Source of the DNA: Lachnospiraceae bacterium C6A11
GTDB taxonomy: Bacteria; Bacillota; Clostridia; Lachnospirales; Lachnospiraceae
Direction of reading: 5' to 3'
Assembly (NCBI GenBank): GCA_000702245.1
Contig: JNKY01000010.1
Location: 248,001 to 312,000 of the forward strand
DNA: 64,000 nucleotides
A program made the position numbers and the translations under genes. Under the pieces are notes generated by a model. The model had not been told where the DNA came from and did not search any database. It saw only the letters and a list, made by a program, of their open reading frames with translations. This document shows, in pieces, positions 36,665 through 44,971 of the stretch (position 1 is its first letter; the number at the start of each line of letters is the position of its first letter).

Positions 36665-37600
36665 ATGGAAGAAAACGGAAGAGTATTTTCAGAAGAAGAA
36701 ATAAAAAAGCTTGAATATGAAAACAGGCTTTATAAGGCTATCCTTGACAATACCCATGCTATGGTTTTCTGGAAGGATAAGGACAGACGTTTTGTAGGCG
36801 CAAATAAAGCTTTCCTTGATTATTTTGGGCTTGAGTCCGAGGATGCGATCGTTGGAAAAACCGATCAGGATATGGGCTGGCACAGTGATCCGATTCAGTA
36901 TATGAATGATGAGGAGGTTGTCCTTTATGAGGGCAAGTCAGTTATCCGCTCTGAGGGCAAATGCTTGGCGAGAGGCCAGGAAAGAGACGTGGTCTCGAGC
37001 AAGGTTCCTTTATATGAGGATGGCGAGGTTGTCGGGCTTGTAGGAAACTTCCGTGATGTGACCGATACGAACCGTTCCTTCAAGGAGGTTATCGATGAGC
37101 TTAACAGAGTGAGAGATAAGATCAAAAACTTTGAGTTCTACGATCAGCTGACAAATGTTCTTAACCGAAGCGGCGTTTATGAGGTTGCTGAGGATTTTGA
37201 GGAGAAGTTCCTTGAGGAGCAGAAGGATTTTGCAGCGGTTTATCTTGATATAGACGACTTCAGGGATTTCAACGAGAGCTATGGTTATCAGTTTGGTGAT
37301 GATCTTCTTGTTAAGATCGCAAGGACCATCGAAAATACTCTTGATGATGAGTGTGCGCTGGCGAGACTTGGAAGCGATGTATTTATCGTTCTTGTCAGAT
37401 TCGATGAGGAGAGTGAGATCAAGGCTCTGATGAAGAGAATGAGCCACGCTGTCAGAGAGATCAGAAAGGTTGACGGCTACAATACACTGATAAGCTTTGT
37501 TTTCGGATATGCAAAATACTCTGATTTCATGGATATCGACAGACTCTTCCTTGAAGCAGATAAGAAGCTTCATGAAAGTAAGAAAAAGAATGATCTGTAA
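36665..37600 (+). CDS. PAS-GGDEF protein with degenerate active site
   Basis: Cytoplasmic, about 311 residues. A PAS domain (about 20-135: AILDNTHAMVFWKDKDRRFVGANKAF...) is joined by a short coiled coil to a GGDEF-fold domain (from about 155). The signature reads LGSDVF instead of GGDEF, and the substrate-binding region is DIDDFRDFNESYGYQFGDDLL. The loss of the second Gly and of Glu in GGDEF argues against diguanylate cyclase activity; it may instead bind GTP or c-di-GMP, or act through partners. The start is ATG 36665, 8 bases after AAGGG; an in-frame GTG at 36656 is possible. Confidence 0.82.
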   Translation: MEENGRVFSEEEIKKLEYENRLYKAILDNTHAMVFWKDKDRRFVGANKAFLDYFGLESEDAIVGKTDQDMGWHSDPIQYMNDEEVVLYEGKSVIRSEGKCLARGQERDVVSSKVPLYEDGEVVGLVGNFRDVTDTNRSFKEVIDELNRVRDKIKNFEFYDQLTNVLNRSGVYEVAEDFEEKFLEEQKDFAAVYLDIDDFRDFNESYGYQFGDDLLVKIARTIENTLDDECALARLGSDVFIVLVRFDEESEIKALMKRMSHAVREIRKVDGYNTLISFVFGYAKYSDFMDIDRLFLEADKKLHESKKKNDL

Positions 37601-37629
37601 ATTATAATTTATTAATGATTACATCAATG

Positions 37630-37660
37630 GGCGGATGCTATAGAGCATCTGCCTTTTTTT
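37630..37660 (+). terminator. Terminator after the PAS-GGDEF gene
   Basis: GGCGGATGCT / AGCATCTGCC (10 bp, one G-U), 4-base loop, then seven T. Confidence 0.9.
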
Positions 37661-37870
37661 GCCTACTAAATATGGTTTTTTCGATACACGGATAATGGAG
37701 ATCTGTTACCGGAGATATTTTTTAAAAAAATAATTTTTTTCAGTTTCATTTCAGATTGACATTATAAGATACAGCCATAAGGAACAGAAAGGGCCGGAAA
37801 ATAGACAGAAAATAAAAAAGTAAACCGGTCGTGAAAGAGAATACGATAAGGGTTAAAAGGAGGAAAAACC
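37661..37870. other. Long 5' region of the beta-helix lipoprotein gene
   Basis: About 210 bases, AT-rich, with TTGACA at 37756 but no well-spaced -10. It ends in a strong AAAGGAGG site. No gene seen. Confidence 0.4.
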
Positions 37871-39235
37871 ATGTATAAGAAAATAACAGCAGGAATCGTC
37901 TCAGCGATGCTTATAATATCACTCGCAGCTTGCGGGTCATCATCAAAGGACAGTGCAAACAGTTCAAGTCAGTCAGCAGGAACTACAACCGTCATAGCTA
38001 CGATCGACGGAACGACCAGCGAGAACACGACTGAGGCAACAAGTGGTGACACGACTGAGGCAACAAGTGGTGACACGACTGCAGCAACAAGTGGTGACAC
38101 GACTGCAGCAACAAGTGAAAGCACAACGGCTTCAGGAAACAGTATAAGCACGGAAGCGGTAACAACAGTAGCAAATATAAGCTCAACAGGAATACTTGAT
38201 ACAGCAGAACTCTTCACAGAGAGAGATCTTACGATGACAGCCGACACATCTGAAGCACAGTATTTCACAGTAAGTGACGGACAGGATATCAGCATCAAGG
38301 CAGCAGGAGTTTATGTGATCAGTGGAAGTGCATCAGAGGTTACGATCACGGTTGATGCAGCAGACGATGACAAGGTTCAGATAGTTCTGGACGGCGTATC
38401 CATCACGAACACAGACTTCCCTTGTATCTATGTTAAGAACGCAGATAAGGTATTTGTAACAACATCGGGAACGAATAGTCTCGCAGTTACAGGAAGCTTC
38501 ACAACCGACGGCGATACGAAGACAGACGCAGTTATCTTCTCTAAGGACGATATCACATTGAACGGTACCGGAACACTTACGATCAACTCTTCCGACAATG
38601 GTATCAGCGGCAAGGATGACCTGAAGATCACAGGCGGTACACTTAATATTACAGCAGCCGATGCAGCGATAGAAGCAAACGATTCGATCAGGATCGCAGA
38701 TGGAGTTGTAACAGTGAATGCAACAAATGACGCCCTCCATGCGGAGAATGATGACGATAACTCAAAGGGCTACATATATATCTGTGGCGGAACACTGAAT
38801 CTTACAGCAGGAGATGACGGTATCCACGCAACCACAGTGGTTCAGATAGATGGTGGAAATATAGATATAACAGCATCTGAGTGTATCGAAGGAACCTACG
38901 TACAGATAAATGACGGAACTGTAAGTATAAATGCAAGCGATGATGGAATTAACGCAGCCAAGAAGTCAACTACCTACACACCGACTATCGAGGTTAATGG
39001 CGGATATATCACAGTAGTGATGGGCCAGGGAGATACAGACGGCTTCGACGCAAACGGTAATATTTACATAAACGGAGGAACTATAGATGTAACAGCGCAG
39101 TCACCTTTCGACTACGATGGCACGGCAGAACATAACGGAGGTACGATAATAGTCAACGGAGAAGAAACAGATCAGATAACCAACCAGTTCATGGGCGGTG
39201 GTATGGGCGGAGGACGTCCCGGAGAACATCCCTAA
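37871..39235 (+). CDS. Beta-helix carbohydrate-binding-like lipoprotein (DUF4353/Cthe_2159 type)
   Basis: Lipoprotein with lipobox SLAAC, then a Thr/Ser linker made of five 8-residue units (TSGDTTEA type, 38015-38134). The rest is a right-handed beta-helix of ~20-residue turns: repeated 'GGTLNITA', 'NDGISGKDDLKI', 'DDGIHA' patterns, as in the DUF4353 family that includes a polygalacturonate-binding protein. The frame ends CCC TAA right after GGGMGGGRPGEH. The +1 frame continues the same low-complexity Gly/Asn/Pro/Asp sequence for 56 codons to 39404, so the full product probably needs a +1 frameshift or the gene has a recent one-base change. Confidence 0.82.
   Translation: MYKKITAGIVSAMLIISLAACGSSSKDSANSSSQSAGTTTVIATIDGTTSENTTEATSGDTTEATSGDTTAATSGDTTAATSESTTASGNSISTEAVTTVANISSTGILDTAELFTERDLTMTADTSEAQYFTVSDGQDISIKAAGVYVISGSASEVTITVDAADDDKVQIVLDGVSITNTDFPCIYVKNADKVFVTTSGTNSLAVTGSFTTDGDTKTDAVIFSKDDITLNGTGTLTINSSDNGISGKDDLKITGGTLNITAADAAIEANDSIRIADGVVTVNATNDALHAENDDDNSKGYIYICGGTLNLTAGDDGIHATTVVQIDGGNIDITASECIEGTYVQINDGTVSINASDDGINAAKKSTTYTPTIEVNGGYITVVMGQGDTDGFDANGNIYINGGTIDVTAQSPFDYDGTAEHNGGTIIVNGEETDQITNQFMGGGMGGGRPGEHP
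38015..38134 (+). repeat. Tandem 24-nt coding repeat
   Basis: Five in-frame 24-bp units encoding TSENTTEA, TSGDTTEA, TSGDTTAA (twice) and TSESTTAS. The three middle units are nearly identical in DNA. It forms a flexible Thr-rich spacer. Confidence 0.9.
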
Positions 39236-39404
39236 CGGCGTTGAAGGAGGAAACGGACAGTTCCCGAACGACTTTAACGGAGGAAACGGACAAAGACCGG
39301 AAGATTTTGACGGTGAAAACGGACAATTTCCGGGAGGTGGAATGAGACCCGGTGACTTTAACCCGGATGATCTTCCTGATGATTTTGATACAAATAACAG
39401 ATAG
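39236..39404 (+). other. C-terminal extension in the +1 frame of the beta-helix lipoprotein
   Basis: Reading resumes without interruption as NGVEGGNGQFPNDF... to DDFDTNNR and a stop at 39404. Composition and GNGQ/PEDF repeats match the tail of the upstream frame, so this is part of the same gene, not a separate one. Confidence 0.6.
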
Positions 39405-39407
39405 AAA

Positions 39408-39446
39408 GAAATACCGGATTGCAAGATAAACACAATCCGGTATTTC
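39408..39446. terminator. Bidirectional terminator
   Basis: Perfect 14-bp stem GAAATACCGGATTG / CAATCCGGTATTTC with an 11-base loop, between convergent genes. Confidence 0.88.
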
Positions 39447-39454
39447 TTTATGTT

Positions 39455-41092
39455 TTATGATCGTTTCCTGACTGAAGCTTTCTTTTCCGAATCTTTCTTC
39501 GCCTTATTCTTGTCAGGATTATTGACAGCCTGGGCTTTTTTTTCATCGGCGAGGAACTTCTTGTAGTTCTTGTTGAAATCTTTATCAACAACCTTCATAA
39601 GAGGTTCGGCGGATTTGATAAGCTTTCCTACAGTATCAAGTCTGGCTGCACCTTTACCGGACTGTGGACCGGCTATGATGCCCTGCCTTTTATCATAATA
39701 CTTAAGGGCTCTTTTATGAAGAGAGTTAATAGTCGAGCCTTTAACGAAACCGCCGTTCATTCCGTATTCCTTGAAGAAATCCTCATATGAAGCCATAAGC
39801 TTTTCCATGTACTCGCTCGGCTTTTTACCTTTGTTGAGAGCAACCAGATCAGCGTAGGTTGTCTGAATCGCTTCCATCTTGTCTGCGGGGATATTATAGG
39901 TTGTATTGTCAAGAAACTTCTCGGCAAAAACCTTAAGCCTTCTGTTCTTTTTTATCCTGTTACTCTTCTCTGAATTCTCTTTGATATTTTTATTGATATC
40001 GGACTTAACAGCGCTGCGATATTCATCTAAAAATACAGCCGCAGGTGTGTGATTCTCAATAAGCTTCAGAAGTCTTGGATCCCTGCGTATTTCTTTACGC
40101 ATTTCAGTAACCTGTGCGTTGAATTTCTCAAGGTTAATATGTCCGGTAGTTTTGTCTATGCACTTTGCAAGAACAGAGTTTTTGGCAGCTTTGGTAGTAA
40201 GTGTTCCGGCAATGACCAGATCAACGGCATCAGTATACTGGCTTGCATAGAATCTGCCATCCTCGACTCCGGACTTCTTTAAATCAGTCAGCTTATTCTG
40301 GCAGTATTCCTTAAGAGTATCATATTCGATAATTCCGCGCATAAGGGCGTCGCCAAGGAAAGGGGCATCTACATTATCAACTGCCTCCCGGACGATCGTG
40401 CTCATGGTATTGTATTTGTTATGAACATCACGTAAAGACTGGTATCCGATTCTTTCGGCAGATACCTCTGTCTTCAGGTAGAGGGAGAAGAAAGGATCGT
40501 TAAGGAATTCCTTCTTCCTCGCGTTGATCTCTTTATTATACTCTTCGGGTGAATAGAATATTTTTTCAGGGCTTTTTGATTCTTCTTCTATTTTGTCATA
40601 GGTTGCGAAGATTTCTGCCATCTTGTCTAGAAGAGCACTGTCATAAACAGCTTCTTCATGCTTACGACGCTTGTTTCTGAAGTATTTATCCAGTTCTTCG
40701 GCAAGACTGTTCAATCTGGCGACGTCGTCAACACGCTCGTTCTCGGTGTTTTCGAAGCCAACCTCTGCGGGATCGTCAGATTTGTTCATATCCATGTCGA
40801 CGCTCATTGTATCATTAAGAGCGTTGTTCTCGAGGATGTTTTCAACATCCTTTATGTCGGGGATTATATTTGAATCCTCGGAAAGAATCCTCATTTTCGC
40901 GTTTTTTTCGTTGACAGTGAATTCAACATTGTAAGGGTTATTAATCTTTATATCGTCAGAAAGCGCGCCGAGCTCGCTGTCATCTACAGCATCGACAGCA
41001 TCCTCAAGAGGCTTGATCTCTTCTATATCCTCAGAAAAAAAATCTTTAATATCATCAGGTTCATTACTGTTTATGAATTCAGTTTCCTTCAT
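39455..41092 (-). CDS. Uncharacterised 545-residue soluble protein
   Basis: I do not recognise this gene. It has no signal peptide or membrane helix. The first ~120 residues are acidic and low complexity (Asp/Glu/Asn). The middle (about 120-470) is helix-rich with many Lys/Glu and few Cys. The last ~30 residues are strongly basic (KNKAKKDSEKKASVRKRS), as if to bind nucleic acid or membrane. Base composition resembles its neighbours, and it is a single gene between two terminated units. An extended -10 promoter lies upstream. The acidic-head/basic-tail layout is all that can be said of function. Confidence 0.8.
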   Translation of the reverse strand: MKETEFINSNEPDDIKDFFSEDIEEIKPLEDAVDAVDDSELGALSDDIKINNPYNVEFTVNEKNAKMRILSEDSNIIPDIKDVENILENNALNDTMSVDMDMNKSDDPAEVGFENTENERVDDVARLNSLAEELDKYFRNKRRKHEEAVYDSALLDKMAEIFATYDKIEEESKSPEKIFYSPEEYNKEINARKKEFLNDPFFSLYLKTEVSAERIGYQSLRDVHNKYNTMSTIVREAVDNVDAPFLGDALMRGIIEYDTLKEYCQNKLTDLKKSGVEDGRFYASQYTDAVDLVIAGTLTTKAAKNSVLAKCIDKTTGHINLEKFNAQVTEMRKEIRRDPRLLKLIENHTPAAVFLDEYRSAVKSDINKNIKENSEKSNRIKKNRRLKVFAEKFLDNTTYNIPADKMEAIQTTYADLVALNKGKKPSEYMEKLMASYEDFFKEYGMNGGFVKGSTINSLHKRALKYYDKRQGIIAGPQSGKGAARLDTVGKLIKSAEPLMKVVDKDFNKNYKKFLADEKKAQAVNNPDKNKAKKDSEKKASVRKRS

Positions 41093-41125
41093 ATGGGCAC
41101 CGCCTTTCTATTTATCGTGATTCAG

Positions 41126-41134
41126 ATTATAGCA
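41126..41134 (-). promoter_or_regulatory. Extended -10 promoter of the orphan gene
   Basis: Minus strand TGCTATAAT (extended -10), about 35 bases upstream of the ATG; no good -35. Confidence 0.55.
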
Positions 41135-41255
41135 CGCAAAGTGCAACAAAAGCGTAACAAAGGAAGGGGTATTTCCTAAAAGTTTTTTATATATTTTCGG
41201 CCGTTTTTATGATAAAATAAATAGTAATATTTTGGACGGAGGGGTCTATAAAATA

Positions 41256-42317
41256 ATGAAAAGCTATAAGAGCGATCTGTATGTTATCGTGAATCTTACC
41301 GGCGGCGGTGGAAGGGCAAAAAGGACCTACGCACGTGTAAGGGAAATACTCCTGAAGAACGGAGTGGATTTTAAGACATTTGCGTCGAGATATCCCGGAG
41401 ATGTAAAGCTTTTCGTCGAAAAGCTGACCGACAGGGTTGACGGAGTCATTAATCTAGCGGTTGTTGGCGGAGACGGAACCATAAATGAAGTGATAAACGG
41501 AATAAAGGATTTCAGCAGGACCAGAGTGGGCGTTATTCCTACAGGTTCCGGGAATGATTTTGCAAGAGGTCTTGGACTTCCGAAGGACACCGACAAGGCG
41601 GTCGGAAGGATACTGAAGTGTCTGGCGGCTGATAAGCTTATATCAGGCGAGGAGTTTACCCAGAACGGTGAGACTAACGTTGTAAGACATGTGGATGTTG
41701 GGCTTACAACGGTTTACGGAGATGAGAATGTTGCGCTTCAGCTTGGAAAGGCTGTGGGAGTTACATCACTTCAGAGACGTTACGGCATAAGCTCGGGAAT
41801 AGGCCTTGATGCGCTTGTATGTAAGAAGGTTGATAATTCGAGGATAAAGGGCTTTATGAATCGTTTAGGGTTCGGCGGCCTGTCATATATAGTGATGACT
41901 GTGATCTCGCTTTTCACTATGGAGCAGAATGATGTTAAGCTGGTTTATTCTGCGGAAGACTGTGTGGATGCGCGCTGTGAGCAGAAGATAGATAAGCTCA
42001 TCTTCTTCGCGGCAATGAATATGAGGTGCGAGGGCGGTGGAGTTCCGATGGCTCCGAAGGCCGATTACAGTGACGGAGAGCTTTCGTGCACGCTTGCACA
42101 CGGTGTTCCGAGATGGAAATCCTTCTTCATCCTGCCGATACTTGTTATGGCAAAGCATGAGAAGGTGAAGTGCTTCAAGCTCTTCAATGATAAAAAGGTT
42201 GAACTGTTCTCCAACAAGGAGATGGTCGTACATATTGATGGAGAATACGGCGGAGAATCGAAGCATGTAAGCTTTGAAGTTCTCCCGGAGAAGATGGTAG
42301 TTATGACCGGAAGGTAG
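41256..42317 (+). CDS. YegS/DgkB-type lipid kinase
   Basis: Diacylglycerol-kinase-family protein, about 353 residues, cytoplasmic face of the membrane. Nucleotide-binding motifs VVGGDGTINEVINGI and PTGSGNDFARGLG are intact. It phosphorylates diacylglycerol or related lipids for phospholipid recycling; the exact substrate is unknown. The start is chosen at ATG 41256 (MKSYKSDLYVIVN) behind GGAGGGG; the frame also has an upstream TTG at 41232. First gene of a probable five-gene unit through 46489. Confidence 0.88.
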   Translation: MKSYKSDLYVIVNLTGGGGRAKRTYARVREILLKNGVDFKTFASRYPGDVKLFVEKLTDRVDGVINLAVVGGDGTINEVINGIKDFSRTRVGVIPTGSGNDFARGLGLPKDTDKAVGRILKCLAADKLISGEEFTQNGETNVVRHVDVGLTTVYGDENVALQLGKAVGVTSLQRRYGISSGIGLDALVCKKVDNSRIKGFMNRLGFGGLSYIVMTVISLFTMEQNDVKLVYSAEDCVDARCEQKIDKLIFFAAMNMRCEGGGVPMAPKADYSDGELSCTLAHGVPRWKSFFILPILVMAKHEKVKCFKLFNDKKVELFSNKEMVVHIDGEYGGESKHVSFEVLPEKMVVMTGR

Positions 42318-42324
42318 TACGGAT

Positions 42325-43623
42325 ATGTGGATAGCAATTCTATTCATGGCGCTTGCGGCGACGATCGCGAGTATATTTTATCTGATCGGCAGATTCAAGA
42401 AGTTTTATTTTGTCAGAAGACTGGCGCGGGGCAGCAAGAAGAGGTTAAAGCTCTTTGGGTTTCTGTGCCTGCTTCCGCTGATCGTTTACGGCGTCTTCGA
42501 TCTGGTAAATGCGATCATCATAATGTTTCATCTTTCGGTATTCTGGCTGATATTTGAGACGTTTGCGTCGCTTCACAGAAAGCTGAAGAAGCGCAGGAGA
42601 GCGAGGCTGAAGATCGATCTTCCTTATGAGGTTGGTGCGGATACTGAGGCTGAAGTTGATTCTGCGGTTAGCACTGAGGCTGTGGTGAGAGGTGAATCTG
42701 AGGACGGTGACACTGCTGCAGATGCCGTGAGTAGAGATGACGATAAGAAGCAGAATGAGTCAGAGGACGACGGTAAGAAATACTGGCTCGGCGCTGCGGT
42801 ATTAATCTTCACGACAGTTTATCTCGCAATCGGCTGGTACAATGCACACCATGTTGCTATCACAAAATACAAGGTTAATACAGAGAAAAATATAGGCAAA
42901 GATACGATAAGGATAGTCCAGATAACGGATTCTCATGTCGGAACAACCTTCGACGGAGAAGGCTTTGCAGAGCATATGAAGACTGTTCAGGATCTGCATC
43001 CGGATATAGTTGTTATCACGGGCGACTATGTTGATGATTCGACTACCAAGGAAGATATGGTCCGAAGCTGCGAGGCACTTGGAGAGCTGGAGACCACCTA
43101 CGGTATTTATTATGTATATGGTAATCATGACAGAGGGTATTATTCTTCGAGAGATTTCAGCGCGGATGATATGGAAGCTGAACTTATGAAAAATAATGTT
43201 GTGGTACTTCAGGATGAGAGCGTTCTGGTCGATGACTCAATTTATGTTGTCGGCAGGAAGGATGCAAGTGCAGAACGTGGAAGAGGACCGGATAAAGGCG
43301 GCAGACTGTCTGCGCAGAAGCTGACGGAGGAGCTTGATAAGAGTAAGTTCATCCTGATGCTTGACCATCAGCCGACAGATTATGATAATGAGGCAGCTTC
43401 GGGAGCGGATCTCGTGCTCAGCGGCCACAGCCACGGCGGACAGCTTATACCGCTCCAGTTTATCGGACAGTATATCATCAGGGCGAATAACAGAACCTAT
43501 GGAATAGAGAAGAGGAAGGATACGACCTTTATCGTATGCTCAGGAATATCAGACTGGGCAATTGATTTTAAGACCGGCTGCATCTCAGAGATCGTAGTTG
43601 TGGATGTTCAGAAAAAAGATTGA
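42325..43623 (+). CDS. Membrane-bound metallophosphoesterase (YkuE/YaeI-like)
   Basis: Three N-terminal membrane segments (about 1-85) with an acidic Glu/Asp loop and a further helix (about 157-175) precede a calcineurin-like phosphoesterase domain with all metal ligands: TDSHVG, GDYVDD, YGNHDRG, DHQP and GHSHGGQ. Related YaeI/YkuE proteins act at the membrane on lipid or peptidoglycan phosphoesters; the substrate is not known here. It follows the lipid kinase gene by 7 bases, so the pair may act on phospholipid turnover. Confidence 0.88.
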   Translation: MWIAILFMALAATIASIFYLIGRFKKFYFVRRLARGSKKRLKLFGFLCLLPLIVYGVFDLVNAIIIMFHLSVFWLIFETFASLHRKLKKRRRARLKIDLPYEVGADTEAEVDSAVSTEAVVRGESEDGDTAADAVSRDDDKKQNESEDDGKKYWLGAAVLIFTTVYLAIGWYNAHHVAITKYKVNTEKNIGKDTIRIVQITDSHVGTTFDGEGFAEHMKTVQDLHPDIVVITGDYVDDSTTKEDMVRSCEALGELETTYGIYYVYGNHDRGYYSSRDFSADDMEAELMKNNVVVLQDESVLVDDSIYVVGRKDASAERGRGPDKGGRLSAQKLTEELDKSKFILMLDHQPTDYDNEAASGADLVLSGHSHGGQLIPLQFIGQYIIRANNRTYGIEKRKDTTFIVCSGISDWAIDFKTGCISEIVVVDVQKKD

Positions 43624-43648
43624 GAAAGGTAAAAGGCAGGGGACAAGA

Positions 43649-44467
43649 ATGAGGAACAAATACGGTAAAAATGTATTTATCACAGGGGCGTCAAGCGGTA
43701 TCGGCAAGGCATGCGCGAAGAGATTTGCGAAGGCCGGCTGCAAGGTAACAGGCGTTTCGAGAAGCTGTGAGGAGATAGTGAAGAAGCATTCGTGCGGCGG
43801 CTCTCTTACGATGAAGAGGATGGATGTTACAGACGAGGCTTCGATCAAGAGAGTTATCGATGAATGCGATGAGATAAATATTGCTGTGCTTGCTGCGGGC
43901 AGCGGTGTCGCAGGTCCTGTGGAGGAGCTGCCTATGTCTTATGCAAGAGAGCAGATGGAGGTTAATTATTTCGGCGTTCTGAATATGCTCCAGGCGATCA
44001 TCCCGAAGATGAGAGAGCAGGGTAAGGGCCTGATCGTTATCATCGGTTCGGTTGCCGGAAGGATTTCCATCCCTATGCAGAGTCATTATTCATCAAGCAA
44101 ATACGCTCTTGAGGCTCTTTCGGATGCGCTAAGAATGGAGCTGAGATCCTTTGGCATTAAGGTAGTCGTAGTGGAGCCGGGAGACACGAAGACAGGCTTT
44201 ACAGATAAGAGAAAAACCTTCGTTAAGGAGGATTCGGTTTACGAAGCGGCAGTCAGAGATGCTGTCGGTCAGATGGAGAAGGACGAAAGAGGCGGCGTTT
44301 CGCCAAATAAGGTTGCAAGCGTTGTGACAAGGCTTGCAGGCAGTAAGAATCCACCTTCAAGAAGAGCGGTAGGTATCAAATACAAGCTGCTCTGTACGGC
44401 AGTCAAGCTTCTTCCGGACAGACTTCGTGAGAGCATCGTAAGCAGTATTTACATGAAGAAGAATTAA
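43649..44467 (+). CDS. Short-chain dehydrogenase/reductase
   Basis: Classical SDR of about 272 residues: NAD(P)-binding GASSGIGKACA, the AAGSG motif, catalytic Ser in IIGSVAGR and YxxxK in SSKYALEALSDA (preceded by HY). The Arg-rich start suggests NADPH. The substrate is unknown. The start is ATG 43649 after CAGGGGACAAG; an earlier in-frame start at 43598 would overlap the upstream gene. Confidence 0.9.
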   Translation: MRNKYGKNVFITGASSGIGKACAKRFAKAGCKVTGVSRSCEEIVKKHSCGGSLTMKRMDVTDEASIKRVIDECDEINIAVLAAGSGVAGPVEELPMSYAREQMEVNYFGVLNMLQAIIPKMREQGKGLIVIIGSVAGRISIPMQSHYSSSKYALEALSDALRMELRSFGIKVVVVEPGDTKTGFTDKRKTFVKEDSVYEAAVRDAVGQMEKDERGGVSPNKVASVVTRLAGSKNPPSRRAVGIKYKLLCTAVKLLPDRLRESIVSSIYMKKN

Positions 44468-44497
44468 CTGCTCGAACTAAGTAGTTAAAACATAAGT

Positions 44498-44525
44498 CGG
44501 TTCATTGCACGAACTACATGAACCG
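44498..44525 (+). other. Hairpin between SDR and thioesterase genes
   Basis: CGGTTCAT (44498-44505) / ATGAACCG (44518-44525), 12-base loop, no U-run. Confidence 0.45.
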
Positions 44526-44560
44526 GAAACAGATAACAGATGACACGGAGGAAATATTAG

Positions 44561-44959
44561 ATGTCAACATTCAGCAGCGTAGAAGAGGCAAGAGAGTATT
44601 TTAAGAAGGACAGGTTTGCAACCTATAACGGGATGCAGCTTGATGAACTGTATGAGGATGGCTGTGTGTGCAGCATGACCATAAGGGATGACCACAAGAA
44701 TGCCTACGGCGGAGTTATGGGCGGTGTGATATTTACGCTGGCTGACTTTGCACTGGCAATCACATCAAATAATATCCACAGCCTGTCGGTTGCACAGCAG
44801 GTTTCGGTGAATTATCTTTCGGCACCGAAGGGCGAGAGACTTATCGCAACTGCAAAGTGCAGAAAGAGCGGCCGAACAACAAGTATCATAAATGTTGATG
44901 TCACGGACGACACAGGAAGGGATGTTATGCAGTTTGTGGGAACCGCATTTAAACTCTAA
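44561..44959 (+). CDS. PaaI-type hotdog thioesterase
   Basis: 132-residue hotdog-fold protein with the family pattern NAYGGVMGGVIFTLADFALAI, then VSVNYLSAPKGERLIATAK. It hydrolyses acyl- or aryl-CoA esters; the substrate is unknown. Strong GGAGG upstream. It sits between the SDR and the diguanylate cyclase. Confidence 0.88.
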   Translation: MSTFSSVEEAREYFKKDRFATYNGMQLDELYEDGCVCSMTIRDDHKNAYGGVMGGVIFTLADFALAITSNNIHSLSVAQQVSVNYLSAPKGERLIATAKCRKSGRTTSIINVDVTDDTGRDVMQFVGTAFKL

Positions 44960-44971
44960 ATAGGGGTGAAT

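Noticed and set aside
38015-38134. Possible CRISPR-like or satellite repeat (24-bp units)
   Set aside because: Units are contiguous without spacers, in frame, and code for a Thr-rich linker.
39198-39404. Separate small gene in the +1 frame after the beta-helix lipoprotein
   Set aside because: Its sequence is a direct continuation of the upstream low-complexity tail, with no ribosome site, so it is treated as part of the same gene.
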